Shown piece by piece: positions 23,299 to 31,811 of a stretch of 34,184 nucleotides of DNA (positions within the stretch are counted from its first letter, which is position 1; each line of letters starts with the position of its first letter). The notes below the pieces were generated by a model, which was given only the letters and a program-made list of their open reading frames with translations, searched no databases and had not been told where the DNA came from. The position numbers and the translations under genes were made by a program. This DNA comes from Bacillota bacterium (lineage in GTDB: Bacteria; Bacillota; Sulfobacillia; JAJYWN01; JAJZPE01). The stretch lies in contig DASXUT010000074.1 of assembly GCA_036504675.1 (NCBI GenBank), forward strand, positions 1-34,184, in the 5' to 3' direction.

Positions 23299-24750
23299 GT
23301 GGAACAGTCAAAAGCCGGGGCCCAGATCGGCCGACGCGCCTTCATCCAAGCGGCCGTCATCCTCCTGGCCCTGATGATCCTGGCCGGGGTCCTGACCCGG
23401 GTCATCATGCCCGGTACCTATAGCCGGTCGCTGGTCGACGGCCGGGAGGTCATCGACCCGGCCTCCTTCCACTACACGGCCCAGCCTCCGTTGCCCGTCT
23501 GGCGGTGGTTCACCGCGCCGGTCGAGGTCCTCTGGGGTCCCGACGCGGTGATGGTCATCACCATCATCGTCTTCATCATGCTGGTCGGCGGGAGCTTCGC
23601 CGTCCTCGATAGGAGCCAGGTCCTTAGGTCGGTCATAGCTCGGGCGGTGGCGGCCTTCAAGCGCCGCAAGTATCTCCTGCTGGCCATCATCGTCCTCTTC
23701 TTCATGGCCCTCGGGGGGTTCCTCGGCATCTTCGAGGAGACCGTCCCGCTCATCCCGATGGTCCTGGCCCTGGCTTACTCTCTTGGCTGGGACTCCCTGA
23801 CCGGGCTGGGGATGAGCCTTCTGGCCACCGGATTCGGCTTCGCCGCGGCCGTCTCCAACCCGTTCACCGTCGGCGTCGCCCAGCGACTGGCGGGCCTGCC
23901 CCTCTTTTCCGGAGCCGCTTTCCGGGTGGTCATCTTCGCCGCCGTCTATCTCATCGTCCTCGCCTTCCTGACCCGGCACGCCCGGCGGGTGGAGCGCGAC
24001 CCCCGGTCCTCGCCGGTCTATGCCGAGGACCAGGCTCAGCGGGCCAAGTACGGCCTGGTCGAAGTGGCCGACGCCGCGGTCACCCCGGCCCTTCGCCGGG
24101 CCGGGGCCTGGCTCGGTCTTTCCCTCCTGGCCATCCTGGTCGTCTTCACCCTCTCCCCCTTCATCGCCACCCTCTCCTCCCTCTCCCTGCCCCTCACCGG
24201 CCTGCTCTTCCTCGCGGCCGGGGTGGGCTCGGGCCTCTTCGCCGGCTTCGGGGGTAGGGGCGTCTGGCGGGCCTTCCTCGAGGGCATCGGGGGCATCGCC
24301 CCGGGGATCATCCTCATCCTCATGGCCATGAGTGTGAAGTTCATCATCGTCGCCGGCGGGATCATGGACACGACCCTCCACGGGGCCTCGCTCTACATTT
24401 CGAGGACGACCCCGGTTGTGGCGGCCGCCCTCGTCTACCTCCTGACCCTGGTCCTCGAGTTCTTCGTCAACTCCGGTTCGGCCAAGGCCTTCCTGGTCGT
24501 TCCGATCATCGCCCCCCTGGCCGACCTGGTCGGCCTGACCCGCCAGACGGCCGTCCTGGGCTACTGCTTCGGCGACGGCTTCACCAACCTCTTCTACCCG
24601 ACCAACGCGGTGCTCCTGATCGGCCTCGGCCTGACCGTGGTCACCTATCCCAAGTGGATCCGCTGGACCATCGGCCTGCAGGTGGTCGTCTTCCTGGTCA
24701 CCCTGGGCTTCCTGGCCCTGGCCGCGGTGACCCGCTTTGGGCCATTCTGA
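23299..24750 (+). CDS. YfcC-family (DcuC superfamily) membrane permease
   Basis: 483 residues with about 12 membrane segments. The first segment (about 13-36) is followed by an extracytoplasmic stretch with MPGTYSR and DPASFHYT, then blocks typical of YfcC permeases: MALGGFLGIFEETVPLIPM, GFGFAAAVSNPFTVGVAQRLAG, FVNSGSAKAFLVVPIIAPLADLVG (in parts) and GYCFGDGFTNLFYPTNAVLLIGL. Members are thought to carry amino acids, peptides or dicarboxylates; substrate is not known. GTG 23299 is taken because AGGGGG precedes it. The next gene encodes a putative peptidase, which hints at import of peptides or amino-acid conjugates. Confidence 0.88.
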   Translation: MEQSKAGAQIGRRAFIQAAVILLALMILAGVLTRVIMPGTYSRSLVDGREVIDPASFHYTAQPPLPVWRWFTAPVEVLWGPDAVMVITIIVFIMLVGGSFAVLDRSQVLRSVIARAVAAFKRRKYLLLAIIVLFFMALGGFLGIFEETVPLIPMVLALAYSLGWDSLTGLGMSLLATGFGFAAAVSNPFTVGVAQRLAGLPLFSGAAFRVVIFAAVYLIVLAFLTRHARRVERDPRSSPVYAEDQAQRAKYGLVEVADAAVTPALRRAGAWLGLSLLAILVVFTLSPFIATLSSLSLPLTGLLFLAAGVGSGLFAGFGGRGVWRAFLEGIGGIAPGIILILMAMSVKFIIVAGGIMDTTLHGASLYISRTTPVVAAALVYLLTLVLEFFVNSGSAKAFLVVPIIAPLADLVGLTRQTAVLGYCFGDGFTNLFYPTNAVLLIGLGLTVVTYPKWIRWTIGLQVVVFLVTLGFLALAAVTRFGPF

Positions 24751-24802
24751 GGGACAGGCCCGCGACACCCGGCCCCACGCATGCCCGTCTGGAGGCGTCC
24801 CC

Positions 24803-25948
24803 ATGGACCGCGATTACTTCTCCAGCCGCACCTACGACCAATCGCGAGAGACCTTCCGAGGCCTCCTGGCGACCATCCGGGGACGGTGGCCGGGAGCCGT
24901 TCTGACCGCCCACCGCGTCGACGACGATGAGGACCTGACCATCGACGTCATCGAGGCGCCGGCCGAGGGCGGCGAGTCCGGGCCTGGGCGGCAGCGGATC
25001 GTCATCCTGACCTGCGGCCAGCACGGCGTGGAGGCCTTCGTCGGAGCGGCCATGCTCCGTCTGTTCACCGCCGAGTTCCTCGACCGGCTGGACCCCCGGA
25101 CCACCGGGCTCATCCTCGTCCACGCCATCAACCCCTGGGGGATGCGCCATTTCCGGCGGGTCGACAGGGACAACGTCGATCTCAACCGCAACTTCGTCTG
25201 GGACTGGGGGGCCACCCGGGGCGCCAATCCGGACTATCGCAGGATCGCCGGGCTGCTCGCTCCCGAGGGGAAGATCGATAGCGCGCTCTCCGAGAGGGTC
25301 CGCTTCTACGCCGGCGTCACGCGGGCGACGGTCTCCGGGCAGATCGAGGCCTTCAAGCGGGCCACCCTGCTCGGTCAATACGAGTTCCCGCGCGGCCTGT
25401 ACTATGGCGGGACAGCCCCATCCCCGTCGACAACAGTGATGACGTCCCTCTATCGCCGGACGATGGAGCGCTACGCTCAGGTCCTCCACCTCGACATGCA
25501 CACGGGCTACGGGCCGGCCGACCTGATGAACGTGGTCGGCTCGGCCCACGAACCGCGTGGCTCGATCGAACTCCAGCAGGCCTTCGCCTACCCGCGGGTG
25601 GTCGCCGCCACCCCCGGCGAGTTCTACGGCATCCTCGGCGACATGATCGACTACGTCTATCTCCTCGCCCGGCGGGACTTCCCCCGCCTGCGCCTCTACG
25701 CCGCCTCCTTCGAGTTCGGGACGGTCGGCGATTCGCTCCTCAGCGGGCTCGAGAGCCTCCGGAGGATGGTCGCCGAGAACCGCGCCTGTTGGAACGGCGC
25801 CCGCCGAGGGGCGGACGCCGAGAACATCCAGCAGGACTTCGTCGCACTCTTCGCCCCGTCCAGTCGGCGTTGGCGGGAGGCGGCCCTGGCCAACGCGAGA
25901 CAGGCCTTCGCTGGGATCCTTCGGGCCGAGGGGTTTATCACTGGGTGA
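24803..25948 (+). CDS. DUF2817 M14-like zinc carboxypeptidase/deacylase family protein
   Basis: 381 residues. Starts MDRDYFSSRTYDQSRETFRG. Zinc-binding motif GQHGVEAFVG (H and E), the RRVDRDNVDLNRNFV substrate-site motif with Arg-Asn-Phe, the third ligand in HLDMHTGYGP, and a likely catalytic Glu in FEFGT. These are the marks of the M14/AstE-AspA superfamily as seen in DUF2817. Substrate unknown. GGAGG lies seven bases before ATG 24803. The last 11 bases overlap the 3' end of the opposing MFS gene. Probably cotranscribed with the YfcC permease. Confidence 0.87.
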   Translation: MDRDYFSSRTYDQSRETFRGLLATIRGRWPGAVLTAHRVDDDEDLTIDVIEAPAEGGESGPGRQRIVILTCGQHGVEAFVGAAMLRLFTAEFLDRLDPRTTGLILVHAINPWGMRHFRRVDRDNVDLNRNFVWDWGATRGANPDYRRIAGLLAPEGKIDSALSERVRFYAGVTRATVSGQIEAFKRATLLGQYEFPRGLYYGGTAPSPSTTVMTSLYRRTMERYAQVLHLDMHTGYGPADLMNVVGSAHEPRGSIELQQAFAYPRVVAATPGEFYGILGDMIDYVYLLARRDFPRLRLYAASFEFGTVGDSLLSGLESLRRMVAENRACWNGARRGADAENIQQDFVALFAPSSRRWREAALANARQAFAGILRAEGFITG

Positions 25949-27211
25949 GCCCGGCGCCGGAGACGGCCTGGCGGTCCCCGCCATCGATATGCCTCTCGCG
26001 TCGAGATCGGATCAACAACCAGATGGCGGCGATCACCCCGATGAGGAGCGCTCCTCCCCCCACAACCGCGAACCCCAGTCCGAGCCCGAGGGCATCGCCC
26101 ACGACGCCAATGACCGGGAAGACGACCATCATTGACAAGCTGGAGAGCAGGCTGGCCGATGAAAGGACAGTCGCTCTGCGTTCCGACGAGACCAAGGCAT
26201 TGATGGCGCTGTTGAACAACGGGTACTGACCTTCCACCAAGGCGTCGAGGATGATCAGGAAAGCCGCGGCGACCAGCCCGGCGGCCGGCCCGGACCATCG
26301 GGGAAGCAGCCCTGCCAGCAGAAGGACCACTGGGACAGCCGCCGAGCTGACATTGAGCGTCCGATAGGGGCCGAATCGCCGCTCGACCCGGAAGGCTTGG
26401 GTAGTTGGGACGGCTGCGGACACCTGCCGGATGGCGCCGACGAGGCCGATGCCCACCAGACTCAGGCCGAGCCCTTGCAGGAGGCTCTGGCCATACATCA
26501 TGGCCGCGGCCGCCAGAGTACCGGTGACCCCCCACAGGACGACCAGCCCGGCGAGCCGGCGATCCTTGAAATCGCGGCCAAGCTCGCGAAGGTCGCCGAG
26601 GAAACTCATCTTCCGCGCCTTGCGAGGCTCGTCCCGGAAGGGGCGTTCCCTCAGTGGGGCCAGGACGCCCAGGGCCAGCAGGTCGACCCCGATGGAGAGG
26701 ACATAGAGGAGCTCGAGGGCCCGCTGAGCGACGAAGCCCCCAAAGAAGGCGGCCGAGGCACCGCCGATCAGGTACAGCGAGTTGATCAGGCCCATCACCC
26801 GGGTGGAGTCGGCCGACCTTCCGTCGGCCTTCATCTCGTCGTAGACGAAAGCATCGTAGGCACCACTATGGCAGGTGAAAGACCAGGCCGAAAGACAGAA
26901 GGCGACCCCGAAACCAAGCGGTGTCCGAGCGAAGAGCATCAGGGAAGCCGCGGCGATGGAGACGATCCGGCCGGCGATGAGGCTGACCTTCCGCCCGAAC
27001 GGTCGGCGATCCAGCCGGTGGGGATCTCACCGAGCATCGAGGCGACGTGGAAGACGGTCTCGAGGAGACCGATCATGGCGAAGGAGAGCCCGCGGCCGCT
27101 CAGATAGACAACCCAGAAGGCCTCGCTGAAGCGCATCGAGAAGAGGACCATATAGAGGTAGCTGAGGGCGGGGTTGAGTCGCCCCGGACGAGCCGGGGGC
27201 ACGGAACCCAT
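25938..27211 (-). pseudogene. MFS transporter interrupted by a one-base frameshift
   Basis: The N-terminal piece (27211 down to about 27000) has two membrane segments, LSYLYMVLFSMRFSEAFWV and FAMIGLLETVFHVASMLGEI, then the MFS loop motif PTGWIADR. Right after this the frame is lost: GACCGTTCGGGCGGAAGG should read as D-R-F-G-R-K-V. Inserting one base there (about 26998-27003) joins it to the downstream frame, which runs from SLIAGRIVSIAAASLML through about ten more segments to 25938. The whole would be about 424 residues, a normal MFS size. It has a good promoter and a GGAG site before ATG 27211. This may be a recent natural mutation or a sequencing error; substrate unknown (drug-efflux-like). 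Confidence 0.85.
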
Positions 27212-27273
27212 GGGGGTTCACTCCCGGACAAGGCAGGCTGGCAGCCGGAACCTCTTGTCGTCAAACCTTTCTG

Positions 27274-27302
27274 ATTCTATCGGAGGGGGGCCGGCCTGTC
27301 AA
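27274..27302 (-). promoter_or_regulatory. sigma-A promoter of the MFS gene
   Basis: On the minus strand TTGACA (27302-27297), 17-base spacer, TAGAAT (27279-27274). It is 62 bases before the MFS start. Confidence 0.82.
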
Positions 27303-27378
27303 TCCAGCTTTCCCCAGCTGTCTCCCGCCCCCTGGGTCCCGCCAGGTTCCCCCTACCCCCGCCAAGGAGGAGACGCCC

Positions 27379-28386
27379 GTGAAACCGACCCGTCTGCGCC
27401 CCGGCGATGTCATCGGCGTGGTCGCCCCTTCGGCCCCCGGCCCGGCCCGTTTCCCCCACCGCCTCGAGCGCGGCGTGGCCTTCCTGGAGTCCCAAGGCTA
27501 TAACGTGACGGTGGCCCCGCACGTCTACGGACAGTATGGCCACGTCTCCGGCACGCCCGAGGAGCGTGCGGAGGACATCATCGAGATGTTCCGCGCCCAG
27601 GAGGTTCGGGCGATCATCGCCGCCATCGGCGGCGACCACTCCTGCCACCTACTCCCCCTCTTGGACTGGGCGGTCATCCGCCAGAACCCCAAGGTCTTCA
27701 TGGGCTTCTCCGACGTCACCGTCCTCAACCTGGCCATCCATCATGAGACCGGCCTCATCACCTTCAACGGGCCGATGATCATGAGCGACCTGGGCGAGTT
27801 TCCTAAACCCCCGGGCTACACCGTGGACCACATGGCCCGGGCGATCGCCCGCCCAGAGCCCATCGGGGCCATCGCCCCCTCGACCGACTGGACCGAGGAG
27901 TTCCTGGATTGGGGTCAGAAGCTCGACCTGACCCGGCCGCGGGAGTTCCGGGCGTCGCCCGGCTGGACGTGGCTGAAAGAGGGCCGGGCCCATGGCCCGT
28001 TGGCGGGCGGCTGCTTCGAATCGCTCCAGCACCTGCGGGGGACGCCGTTCTGGCCAGACCTCGACGGGGCCATCCTCTTCCTCGAGACCTCCGAGGAGGC
28101 GCCGAGTCCGGCCTGGGTCGACGCCGCCCTGCAGGACCTGGAGAACATGGGCGTCTTCGGGCGGATCGCCGGACTTCTCTACGGCCGTCCCCTGGGCTAC
28201 ACGGCCGAGCAGCGGGACGAGTTGCGTTCGGTCCTCCTCGAACGGACCCGGCGCTATTCCTTCCCCATCGTCACCGATATGGATTTCGGCCACACCGCCC
28301 CCCAGATGACCCTGCCCATCGGGGCCCAGGCCGAGGTCGACACCAGAGAGCGGCGCTTCGCCGTCGTCGAGGCGGCGGTGATCTGA
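27379..28386 (+). CDS. S66 family (LD-carboxypeptidase/MccF-like) peptidase
   Basis: 335 residues. N-terminal LRPGDVIGVVAPSAPG, nucleophile Ser in MGFSDVTVLNLAIHH (about 115), ALGG-like GPLAGGCFESLQHL, catalytic Glu in ILFLETSEEAPSP, and His in DFGHTAPQMTLPIGA. The Ser-Glu-His triad is complete. S66 enzymes either trim tetrapeptides in murein recycling (LdcA) or cleave microcin C-like adenylates (MccF); sequence alone does not decide. GTG 27379 has AAGGAGGAG upstream. No signal peptide, so cytosolic. Followed by a bidirectional terminator. Confidence 0.88.
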   Translation: MKPTRLRPGDVIGVVAPSAPGPARFPHRLERGVAFLESQGYNVTVAPHVYGQYGHVSGTPEERAEDIIEMFRAQEVRAIIAAIGGDHSCHLLPLLDWAVIRQNPKVFMGFSDVTVLNLAIHHETGLITFNGPMIMSDLGEFPKPPGYTVDHMARAIARPEPIGAIAPSTDWTEEFLDWGQKLDLTRPREFRASPGWTWLKEGRAHGPLAGGCFESLQHLRGTPFWPDLDGAILFLETSEEAPSPAWVDAALQDLENMGVFGRIAGLLYGRPLGYTAEQRDELRSVLLERTRRYSFPIVTDMDFGHTAPQMTLPIGAQAEVDTRERRFAVVEAAVI

Positions 28387-28413
28387 TGCCGGGACAATTC
28401 GTGAGGCTCGAAA

Positions 28414-28450
28414 CAAAAAAGCCCTGGGGCTCTGCCCCCAGGGCTTCTTC
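28414..28450. terminator. bidirectional terminator between S66 gene and efp
   Basis: Nine-base stem GCCCTGGGG / CCCCAGGGC with a 6-base loop. On the minus strand it is followed by TTTTTTGTTT (end of efp); on the plus strand by a weaker TTCTTCC. Confidence 0.9.
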
Positions 28451-28478
28451 CATAATCGATCAGTCCGTTCCCGCCGGC

Positions 28479-29036
28479 CTACGCCCGCTCGATGTACTCC
28501 CCGCTGCGGGTGTCGACCTTGAGGAGGTCGCCGATGTTGATGAACAGCGGGACCTTGACGATGGCCCCGGTCTCGAGCTTGGCCGGCTTGGTCCCGGCAG
28601 TCGCCGTGTCGCCGCGGACGCCGGGCTCGGTCTCGACCACCTTCAGCTCGACCGAGTTCGGCAGGTCGACGCCGAAGGTCTGGCTCTGGAAGAAGAGGAC
28701 GTTGACGAGCATGTTCTCCTTGAGGAACTTGACCCCGTCCCCGATCTGGTCCTTGGACAGGGTCATCTGCTCGTAGTTCTCGGTGTCCATGAAGTTGTAC
28801 AGTCCGTCCGACTGATACAGGTATTGCATCTCACGTCGTTCGAGGTGGGCCCGCGGGAGCTTCTCGCCGGCGTTGAAGGTCCGCTCGACGACCGACCCGG
28901 ACCTCAGGTTCTTCAGCTTGGCCCGGACAAAGGCGGCACCTTTCCCCGGCTTGACGTGCTGGAACTCGACAACCGTCCACACCTGACCGTCAATCTCGAC
29001 GGTCAGCCCAGTCTTGAAGTCGTTGGTGGAAATCAA
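28479..29036 (-). CDS. efp: translation elongation factor P
   Basis: 185 residues, full length. N-terminal [17 protein letters not shown], the tip loop [12 protein letters not shown] with Lys32, two OB domains, and the C-terminal family signature [16 protein letters not shown] relieves ribosome stalling at proline runs. No modification enzymes are seen nearby. Starts with TTG at 29036, eight bases after GGGGGAGG. Downstream of an M24 aminopeptidase gene in genomic order but on the same strand, the pairing seen in many Firmicutes. The 132 bases between the two genes hold no clear feature. Confidence 0.96.
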   Translation of the reverse strand: MISTNDFKTGLTVEIDGQVWTVVEFQHVKPGKGAAFVRAKLKNLRSGSVVERTFNAGEKLPRAHLERREMQYLYQSDGLYNFMDTENYEQMTLSKDQIGDGVKFLKENMLVNVLFFQSQTFGVDLPNSVELKVVETEPGVRGDTATAGTKPAKLETGAIVKVPLFINIGDLLKVDTRSGEYIERA

Positions 29037-29168
29037 GCTCTGTGCCTCCCCCTCGCCTGTGGGCCGTTCATATTGTGTCCGCGAAGGCGCGGCTCACTCC
29101 GTTGGTGGTACTGGTCGGGCTGGTCTGAAGCGGCTCGCAACCCACGTCGGGCGGCCTCTCGCCGCCCG

Positions 29169-30245
29169 CTAGTTCAGGGTGATGAGCTCTTTGGGCGCGG
29201 CGGTGAAGTCGTCGAACCCGGTCCTGGTGATGACGCCCATGTCCTCGATCCGGACTCCGCCCCAGCCGGGGAGGTAAATGCCCGGCTCGATGGTGATGAC
29301 GTGGCCGGCCTTGAGGATATCCTCGTGGGTTTGGCCGGCGCTCGGGCCCTCGTGGACGGCCAGGCCGACCCCGTGCCCGAGGCCGTGCCCGAAGTTGGGG
29401 CCGAAGCCGGCCTCGGTGATCACCTGACGGGCCACCGCGTCCAGTTCCTTGCCCTTGAGCCCCGGCCTGGCCGCCTCCAACGCGGCTCGCTGAGCCTCGA
29501 GGACGACATCGTACACCTCGCGCTGTTTCTTGGTGACCCGCCCGAAGACCACGGTCCGCGTGCAGTCGGAACAGTAGCCGCCGACGACGGCTCCGAAGTC
29601 GAGGGTCAGGAAGTCGCCGAAGTCGATCTTCCGGTCGGTCGGCTCAGCGTGGGGCAAGGACGACCGCGGCCCCGCGGCGGCGATGGTGCTGAAAGAGGCC
29701 GCCGTGGCCCCCAGCTTGCGCATCTGGTACTCGAGCTCGGCCGCCACTTCCTTCTCGGTCTGGCCGACCTGGAGGGTCTTCAGGAGGGCCTCGAAAGCGC
29801 GGTCGGCCACCTGGACGGCGGTCCGGATGGCCTTGATCTCGCCGGCGTCCTTGACCGCCCGGAGCTTCTCCACCAGGTCCTCGGTGGGCACCAGCTCGAC
29901 CGGGGCCAGCTTGTCCCGGAGTTCCTCATAGCGGGCGTAGGTCAGGTGGGCCTTCTCGAAGCCCAGCCGGCGGACCTTGGCTTTCTTGAGGACCTCTTGC
30001 AAGGTCTTGACGTATGGGCTCCCGTGCTGAATGACCTTGAACCCAGGGGCCTGGTCCGTCGCCTGTTCGGTGTACCGGAAGTCGGTCAGCAGGTGGGCAT
30101 AGTCCTGACCGATGACAAGGTAGCCGGAGGAACCCGAAAAACCGCTCAGGTAGAAGCGGTTCTCCTGGGAAGCCACGAGCAAGGCGTCGATGCCGAGCCG
30201 TTTATCGCCGATGAGCTTGCGGAGCTTCGCCAGTCGTCCGGCCAC
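29169..30245 (-). CDS. M24 family Xaa-Pro aminopeptidase
   Basis: 358 residues. N-terminal creatinase-like domain (LGIDALLVASQENRFYLSGFSG) and a pita-bread catalytic domain with the five metal ligands: Asp in LTLDFGAVVGGYCSDCTRT (two), His in GHGLGHGVGLAVHEGPS, Glu in ITIEPGIYLPGWGG and Glu in VRIEDMGVIT. It removes N-terminal residues before proline. I prefer GTG 30245, which has AGGGGGG at good spacing. The GTG at 30266 has no ribosome site and coincides with the expected transcript start. Transcribed ahead of efp on the same strand: both genes deal with proline-containing peptides. Confidence 0.92.
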   Translation of the reverse strand: MAGRLAKLRKLIGDKRLGIDALLVASQENRFYLSGFSGSSGYLVIGQDYAHLLTDFRYTEQATDQAPGFKVIQHGSPYVKTLQEVLKKAKVRRLGFEKAHLTYARYEELRDKLAPVELVPTEDLVEKLRAVKDAGEIKAIRTAVQVADRAFEALLKTLQVGQTEKEVAAELEYQMRKLGATAASFSTIAAAGPRSSLPHAEPTDRKIDFGDFLTLDFGAVVGGYCSDCTRTVVFGRVTKKQREVYDVVLEAQRAALEAARPGLKGKELDAVARQVITEAGFGPNFGHGLGHGVGLAVHEGPSAGQTHEDILKAGHVITIEPGIYLPGWGGVRIEDMGVITRTGFDDFTAAPKELITLN

Positions 30246-30272
30246 CGGGCCACCCCCCTGTTCCACCTGCTA

Positions 30273-30301
30273 ATATTACCATATTCCCCGGCCTTTGCAA
30301 A
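30273..30301 (-). promoter_or_regulatory. sigma-A promoter of the aminopeptidase-efp genes
   Basis: Minus strand TTTGCA (30301-30296), 17-base spacer, TAATAT (30278-30273). It lies 28 bases before the chosen start. Confidence 0.7.
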
Positions 30302-30310
30302 CACGAACCA

Positions 30311-30342
30311 GGCCGGACCCGGGCGCGCGCCCGAGTCCGGCC
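30311..30342 (-). terminator. long GC hairpin after lpdA
   Basis: GGCCGGAC and GTCCGGCC arms enclose CGGGCG/CGCCCG with one mismatch, a near-continuous stem. Read from lpdA it is followed by TGGTTCGTGTTTGC, a weak T-tract. It lies 12 bases after the lpdA stop. Confidence 0.7.
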
Positions 30343-30354
30343 CGACGTGGCCGC

Positions 30355-31770
30355 TTACTGCGCCCGACGGCGCGGGGCGATGTGGATCGACTCGCCCATG
30401 ACCCCTTCGCAGGCCTCCATGAAGGCTTCGGAGAGGGTCGGATGAGCATGCACCAGGATGTCGGCGATGTCCTGGGCCTTGGCGCCCATCTTCAGGGCGA
30501 TGGAGGCCTCGTGGATGAGGTCGGTCGCCCGCGGCCCGAGGATGTGCACCCCGAGCAGCTTGCCATCATCGGCCTTGGCCACGACCTTGACCACGCCCTC
30601 ATTCTCGCCCATGGCCATCGCCCGGCCGTTGGCGGTGAACTGGAACTTCGAGACCTTGATGTTCAGGCCCTGGTCGCGGGCTTCCTTCTCCTTGAGGCCG
30701 ACCGTGGCCACCTCGGGGATGGAGAAGACACAGCTCGGGACGATGCTGTAGTCGACCTCCGTCGGGTGCCCGGTGATGTTCTCGACCGCCACGACCCCTT
30801 CGGCCGAGGCCACCGGGGCCAGCCAGAACCGGCCGACGACGTCGCCGATGGCGTAGATGCCGGGGACGTTGGTCTGCATCTTGGCGTTGGCCTTGATCCC
30901 GCGCTTGTCGCGCTCGACCCCGAGGGCGTCGAGGTCGATCCCGCCGTAATTCGGCACACGTCCAAGGGCGAGGAGGATCTTCTCGGCTTCGAACTCGACC
31001 GGGCCGGCGTCCTTGGTGTCGGCGACGAGCTTCTTCAAGCCGTTGCCCGACTCCTTGATCTCCTTGATGTAGATGCCGTGGTTGATGGTGATGCCCTTGC
31101 GCTTGAGCATCGGGATCATCCGGATCTGGAGTTCCTCGTCGATCGGCGGGAGGATCCCGGGGCCGCGCTTAACCACCTGGATCTTGCTCCCGAAGGCGTT
31201 GTAGATGCAGGCGAACTCGATGCCGAGGACACCGCCGCCGATGATCAGGAGGCTTTCCGGGACGTGGTCGAAGTCGAGGGCGTCCTCACTGGTGACCGTG
31301 TGCGCCTTCACCTGCTCTTCGGGGATGGGCGGGAACTGTTCCAGGGAGCCGGTGGCGATGATGATGTTCTTGGTCTCGAGGGTTTCCTTGCCGCCGTCCT
31401 TGAGGGCCACCTCGACCAAGCCGACCTTGGGGACGCCGGCCGTGCCGTCGTAGACGGCCACCCCGTTGGACTTCAGGAGCAGGTCCACGCCGCTGGTCAG
31501 TTGATGGACAACCTTGCTCTTGCGGGCGATGACCGTCCCCCAATCGACCTTGACTTCACCCGGGGTCAGCCCGAACTCGGGCCCCCGCTTCATGTCCAGA
31601 TAGACCTCGGCCGTGCGGACGAGGGCCTTGGTCGGGATGCAGCCCCGATTAAGGCAGCACCCGCCGACTCGACGGTTCTCCACCAGGGCGACCTTCGCCC
31701 CCAGCTGAGCACCCTTGATGGCGGCGACGTAACCGCCCGGACCGCCACCGATGACGACGATATCGAACAA
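30355..31770 (-). CDS. lpdA: dihydrolipoyl dehydrogenase
   Basis: 471 residues. FAD site IVVIGGGPGGYVAA at 4-17, redox-active Cys39-x4-Cys44 (CCLNRGC), NAD site LLIIGGGVLGIEFA, second FAD contact IYAIGDVVG, and the C-terminal catalytic HAHPTLSE with His-Glu. It reoxidises lipoyl arms of 2-oxoacid dehydrogenases or the glycine cleavage system. TTG 31770 is the start: GGGGAGG sits seven bases upstream and it opens the canonical MFDIVVIGGG; the frame above it is not family-like. Cotranscribed with lipM (41-base gap) and the radical SAM gene; no E1/E2 or gcv genes are in the window. Confidence 0.94.
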   Translation of the reverse strand: MFDIVVIGGGPGGYVAAIKGAQLGAKVALVENRRVGGCCLNRGCIPTKALVRTAEVYLDMKRGPEFGLTPGEVKVDWGTVIARKSKVVHQLTSGVDLLLKSNGVAVYDGTAGVPKVGLVEVALKDGGKETLETKNIIIATGSLEQFPPIPEEQVKAHTVTSEDALDFDHVPESLLIIGGGVLGIEFACIYNAFGSKIQVVKRGPGILPPIDEELQIRMIPMLKRKGITINHGIYIKEIKESGNGLKKLVADTKDAGPVEFEAEKILLALGRVPNYGGIDLDALGVERDKRGIKANAKMQTNVPGIYAIGDVVGRFWLAPVASAEGVVAVENITGHPTEVDYSIVPSCVFSIPEVATVGLKEKEARDQGLNIKVSKFQFTANGRAMAMGENEGVVKVVAKADDGKLLGVHILGPRATDLIHEASIALKMGAKAQDIADILVHAHPTLSEAFMEACEGVMGESIHIAPRRRAQ

Positions 31771-31811
31771 ATCTGTTCCTCCCCTTTCAGACTGTAAGCT
31801 GCAAGCGCTGA

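Noticed and set aside
23308-24804. 498-codon open frame antisense to the YfcC permease
   Set aside because: Low-complexity Asp/Glu/Gly/His product, the mirror image of a membrane protein in GC-rich DNA; no ribosome site.
27909-30401. 830-codon open frame on the plus strand across the S66, efp and aminopeptidase region
   Set aside because: It is antisense or out of frame to three well-supported genes. GC-rich third positions keep complementary frames open; the product is Asp/Gly/Leu-rich without motifs.
30295-31797. 500-codon open frame antisense to lpdA
   Set aside because: Covers lpdA exactly on the other strand, which has every family motif; the antisense product shows none.
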